A stretch of 64,000 bases of DNA from Leptobrachium leishanense (lineage: Eukaryota > Chordata > Amphibia > Anura > Megophryidae). The translations under genes were made by a program, and so were the position numbers. The notes beneath the pieces are model-generated. The model had not been told where the DNA came from. It did not search any database and was given only the letters and a program-made list of their open reading frames with translations. The DNA is taken from NCBI GenBank assembly GCA_009667805.1, contig CM019066.1:121834692-121898691 (forward strand), read 5' to 3'. Below are positions 61,580 to 64,000 of the stretch, one piece after another (position 1 is the first letter of the stretch; each line of letters starts with the position of its first letter).

Positions 61580-61951
61580 CCTCCCTGGCGGTGTTCCCGA
61601 GTGTGTCTCGGGGTTAAATTTCACTGCTGAGAGCGGTAACCCCGAGACACTCTCGGGCTGTGTACATCACCTTTCGTGCGCTCCCTCGATGATCTCTGTA
61701 GTCTCCTCCAACGATCGCGGCGTTTTACTTCCTGGATTCCTTCTCGCGAGGAAGGAACCAGGAAGTATAAGGTCGCGGTCGCCGGAGGAGGCTGCTGGGG
61801 ACATCAAGGGAGCACAGGGAGAGGTGATGTATCCAGCGGCATCCTGAGTGTTGCTCGGGGTTACCGCTTTCAGCATAGGAATTTAACCCCGAGCCAAAAA
61901 AATAAATACTTTTAGACGCATTTTTTCCCTAAAATTAGACCGCCAGGGAGG
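61580..61951. mobile_element. piggyBac-type MITE with CCTCCCTGGCGG ends
   Basis: Inverted ends CCTCCCTGGCGGT (left) and its complement ACCGCCAGGGAGG (minus side, ending 61951) are flanked by TTAG (61576-61579, one base changed) and TTAA (61952-61955). Sub-terminal repeats CCCGAGTGTGTCTCGGGGTT and CCCCGAGACACTCTCGGG form hairpins. This family is known to me from frog DNA. No transposase. Confidence 0.8.
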
Positions 61952-61987
61952 TTAAACACATAGAGTACATTTTATTTAGTAGTATTA

Positions 61988-62411
61988 GGCTAGGGTCAGA
62001 CTAACGCATTTTTCACGTTGTCCGTGAAAATGTGCGTTCGAAGAATGGACTTTTTTTTCACGGAATACGCAATAGCGGTCATACTATGCGCAGTTTCATC
62101 CGTGATTTTGTACGGATCATCAATAAAACACTTCTTGCATCTGGACGTTATGTTGGCCGGACATTAGCAGCGTCTGATGTCTCCAATTCACGCACACACG
62201 CCGCTAGCGGACGCAGCGCACTCTGTACGTCAGTACTAGTGGTATAACGTTCTCGAAAAAATGCGTTCATTTTCCACTTGCGTTGCGCAGCCGGACTTTT
62301 GTGCGACCGTACTTCGTATATTGGCCGTCATTGCCCGGCATCTGCTGCTAGCACGGCCGTGATTAAGTGCGCCAGAACGCGCGTTCGCACTGCCTCAGTC
62401 TGACCCTAGCC
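61988..62411. mobile_element. PIF/Harbinger-like MITE, copy 4
   Basis: 424 bp, GGCTAGGGTCAGACTAACGC to CAGTCTGACCCTAGCC, with TTA at 61985-61987 and 62412-62414. Very close to the copy at 38500 along its length. It lies 36 bp from the piggyBac-type MITE before it. Confidence 0.9.
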
Positions 62412-62414
62412 TTA

Positions 62415-63330
62415 AAGGGACACCAGTCACAATGATCACTTCAGATTAAATAGGGGTAATTTCAAATGTATATTTGTTCTTCGCTCTCCATCCCCTGTCC
62501 TTGGCAGCTCTTCATGGCAGAGTGTGGATGTTGTTTGAGGAAGAGTCGGGGCCTTGACCATGTGTTCAACCTAAAGGCTTCTCCTAAAATATTACCTTCA
62601 GTTCAGGAGCATTATAATTACATCTGTGTGCGATGCAAATTGCTCATGCTCTTCATCAAGAAAGTATGACCCGTCAGGACACCGGCCAGATTCAGTACAG
62701 TATTACCGAGTTCAGTTTAATTTTTAGACGATGTTTGTAATTATTGTAGTAGTTAGAAAAAATAAATGACTGGATTAGTAGACACCTTTCTCCCACGTGT
62801 TTGAGGAATATAGCACCAAGGTGGGATTTTATTTTTTGAAAGCACCTTTACGACCTCTATCTTAGAAGTGGAGGTTAGTCAGGAAAAGTATGTGAAAGAA
62901 TAAGTTAATCAAAAGATGACAAAAATCGAAGAGCCTGGCCAAAGACTATCAAAGGCAGATTACAAGACCAGGAGGGGTGAAGAAGGTTCACACTTTGTAG
63001 ACAAAAAGGTCACACATTGTGTATAACCCCACCAAGACTAATTCATTTCCAGATGTGGTACCTGAATCTTGGCAAAGGACTCATGGAGGAGATGTTTAAA
63101 GTGAAGGCTAAACAAGCAACACCTTTCCTAGCATAGTTTAGTGGCATTGAACATCTCTTACATGTGACTTGTAGAGGAGGGTTGACTTGTCAGTTAGTAC
63201 ATACATCAACCAATGATGGTTTTGAGTCAACTGGCAAAATTCCAGCAACTAGGACCTATCAACGTGGCTTAAAAGACTTTCCAAGGAATCCATAGGCAAG
63301 TTTTTTTAAAAAAAGGCTTAATTTCAGACA
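62415..63330. other. Gene-free stretch
   Basis: The first bases (AAAGGGACACCAGTCACAAT) may start a dispersed repeat. The rest shows no recognisable element or domain. Confidence 0.4.
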
Positions 63331-63334
63331 TTAA

Positions 63335-64000
63335 CCCTTTCGTTGCTGAGGCATTTCACGTCTGTGTGCTCAGCTCATTTTTACCTGTTTCACTCATCAT
63401 GTTTAAACGCGTTTTGAAGCCTTATTTTAGTATATGACCCAGACATATTATATATCGTTCTTTCTGGCAGACTTGGCAGATTCATAAGATTTCTTTATTA
63501 TATGTATACGTCATGTCCTGTCTGTATATTATAATAAAAAAATGCAATAAAATTAGAATTTTCAATAATTTACAACGTGTAAAGTGTTTTTTTCACATTT
63601 TAACATGCAAGCAATTGCGGTTATATTTCGTATGGGGTGCGCTTGTTAAAAAAATAAGAAACGGGGTCTCGTTACATTTTTTTGGGGGGAAAATTGAGAT
63701 TTTTAACAAACGCACCTCAAACAAAAATCGTTAGTGCAGCATCATTGTTCACATTATAATTGAAATGGGCACAATATTGCTGCATTAACGAAACAAGAAA
63801 AAATATTTTTTTTTTTATATATTTTTTTTATTTTAATTTTTTTAAAAAACTTTTACATGGTCATGTTTGGTATCGTTGGAAAGGCTATGCTCTGGCCTGT
63901 GACATCCTGCGCCCCCTCTGGCAGAGGTGGGAGTTGCCAGTCATGTTTTTGGACATTCTAGCACATCTGGCGCCCCCTCTGGCTTCTATGGATATTGCAT
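63335..64000. mobile_element. piggyBac-type repeat, left part, runs off the window
   Basis: It begins after TTAA (63331-63334) with CCCTTTCGTTGCTGAGGC and matches 7001 to about 7490 with the same order: CATCATGTTTAAACGCGTTT, AATAATTTACAACGTGTAAA, AGTGCAGCATCATTGTTCAC, GGTATCGTTGGAAAGGC. After about 63895 the two copies differ; here GCGCCCCCTCTGGC occurs twice (near 63909 and 63970). The right end lies outside the window. Confidence 0.7.

Overview
The window looks like intergenic or intronic DNA from a large vertebrate genome, most probably a frog (anuran amphibian). No host protein-coding gene, exon, rRNA, true tRNA or CRISPR array could be supported. The host call rests on repeat families: Tc1/mariner, hAT, PIF/Harbinger-like, piggyBac-like and Helitron-like DNA elements, L2- and CR1-type LINEs, a tRNA-derived SINE, and the piggyBac-type ends reading CCTCCCTGGCGG that I associate with frog DNA. 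No species name can be justified.

Layout. 1-2182 has no gene or clear element. 2183-4222 is a decayed Tc1-like transposon with a Harbinger-like MITE (3581-4011) inside its right half. 4223-6996 is low in repeats. 7001-8043 is a piggyBac-type composite, followed by a second Harbinger-like MITE (8103-8568). 8619-11325 is a hAT-type foldback element holding a SINE and about 33 copies of a 54-bp tandem repeat. 11355-11955 is the first of three related segments (called P). 13955-14514 is a TA-flanked MITE. 15311-17359 is a hAT element with exact 8-bp target duplications and a relic of transposase. 18838-19925 is an old CR1 fragment. 21452-22211 is a local duplication with a SINE in one copy.

22717-28430 holds a SINE, the inverted P copy split by an L2 LINE (23131-24190), and the third P copy split by a Tc1 element (26660-28269). 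28619-29238 and 35434-37570 are two more hAT copies. 38500-38925 is a third Harbinger-like MITE. 40189-40562 and 41209-41834 are inverted-repeat elements. 43159-44970 is a 5'-truncated L2 with a 530-codon open frame. 45560-49260 is a nearly complete LINE whose ORF carries a 2A-type motif (DVESNPGP) before its endonuclease. 49333-50333 is a solo LTR.

50540-51130 is a Tc1 remnant. 52338-54721 is a SINE split by a MITE and followed by a Tc1 element. 56836-57017 and 60111-60290 are near-palindromic MITEs. 58004-59442 is a probable non-autonomous Helitron filled with GC-rich and GGAG-rich arrays. 60407-60768 is a CR1 end. 61580-61951 is a piggyBac MITE, 61988-62411 the fourth Harbinger-like MITE, and 63335 to the end a second copy of the 7001 piggyBac-type repeat.

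How the parts relate. The LINE at 45560-49260 and the SINE family share the same 3' tail of about 60 bp, which suggests the LINE machinery mobilised the SINE. The relative order of many insertions can be read from interrupted elements and duplicated target sites. All transposase and reverse transcriptase genes but one are visibly broken; the exception, the 530-codon L2 frame, lacks its 5' part.
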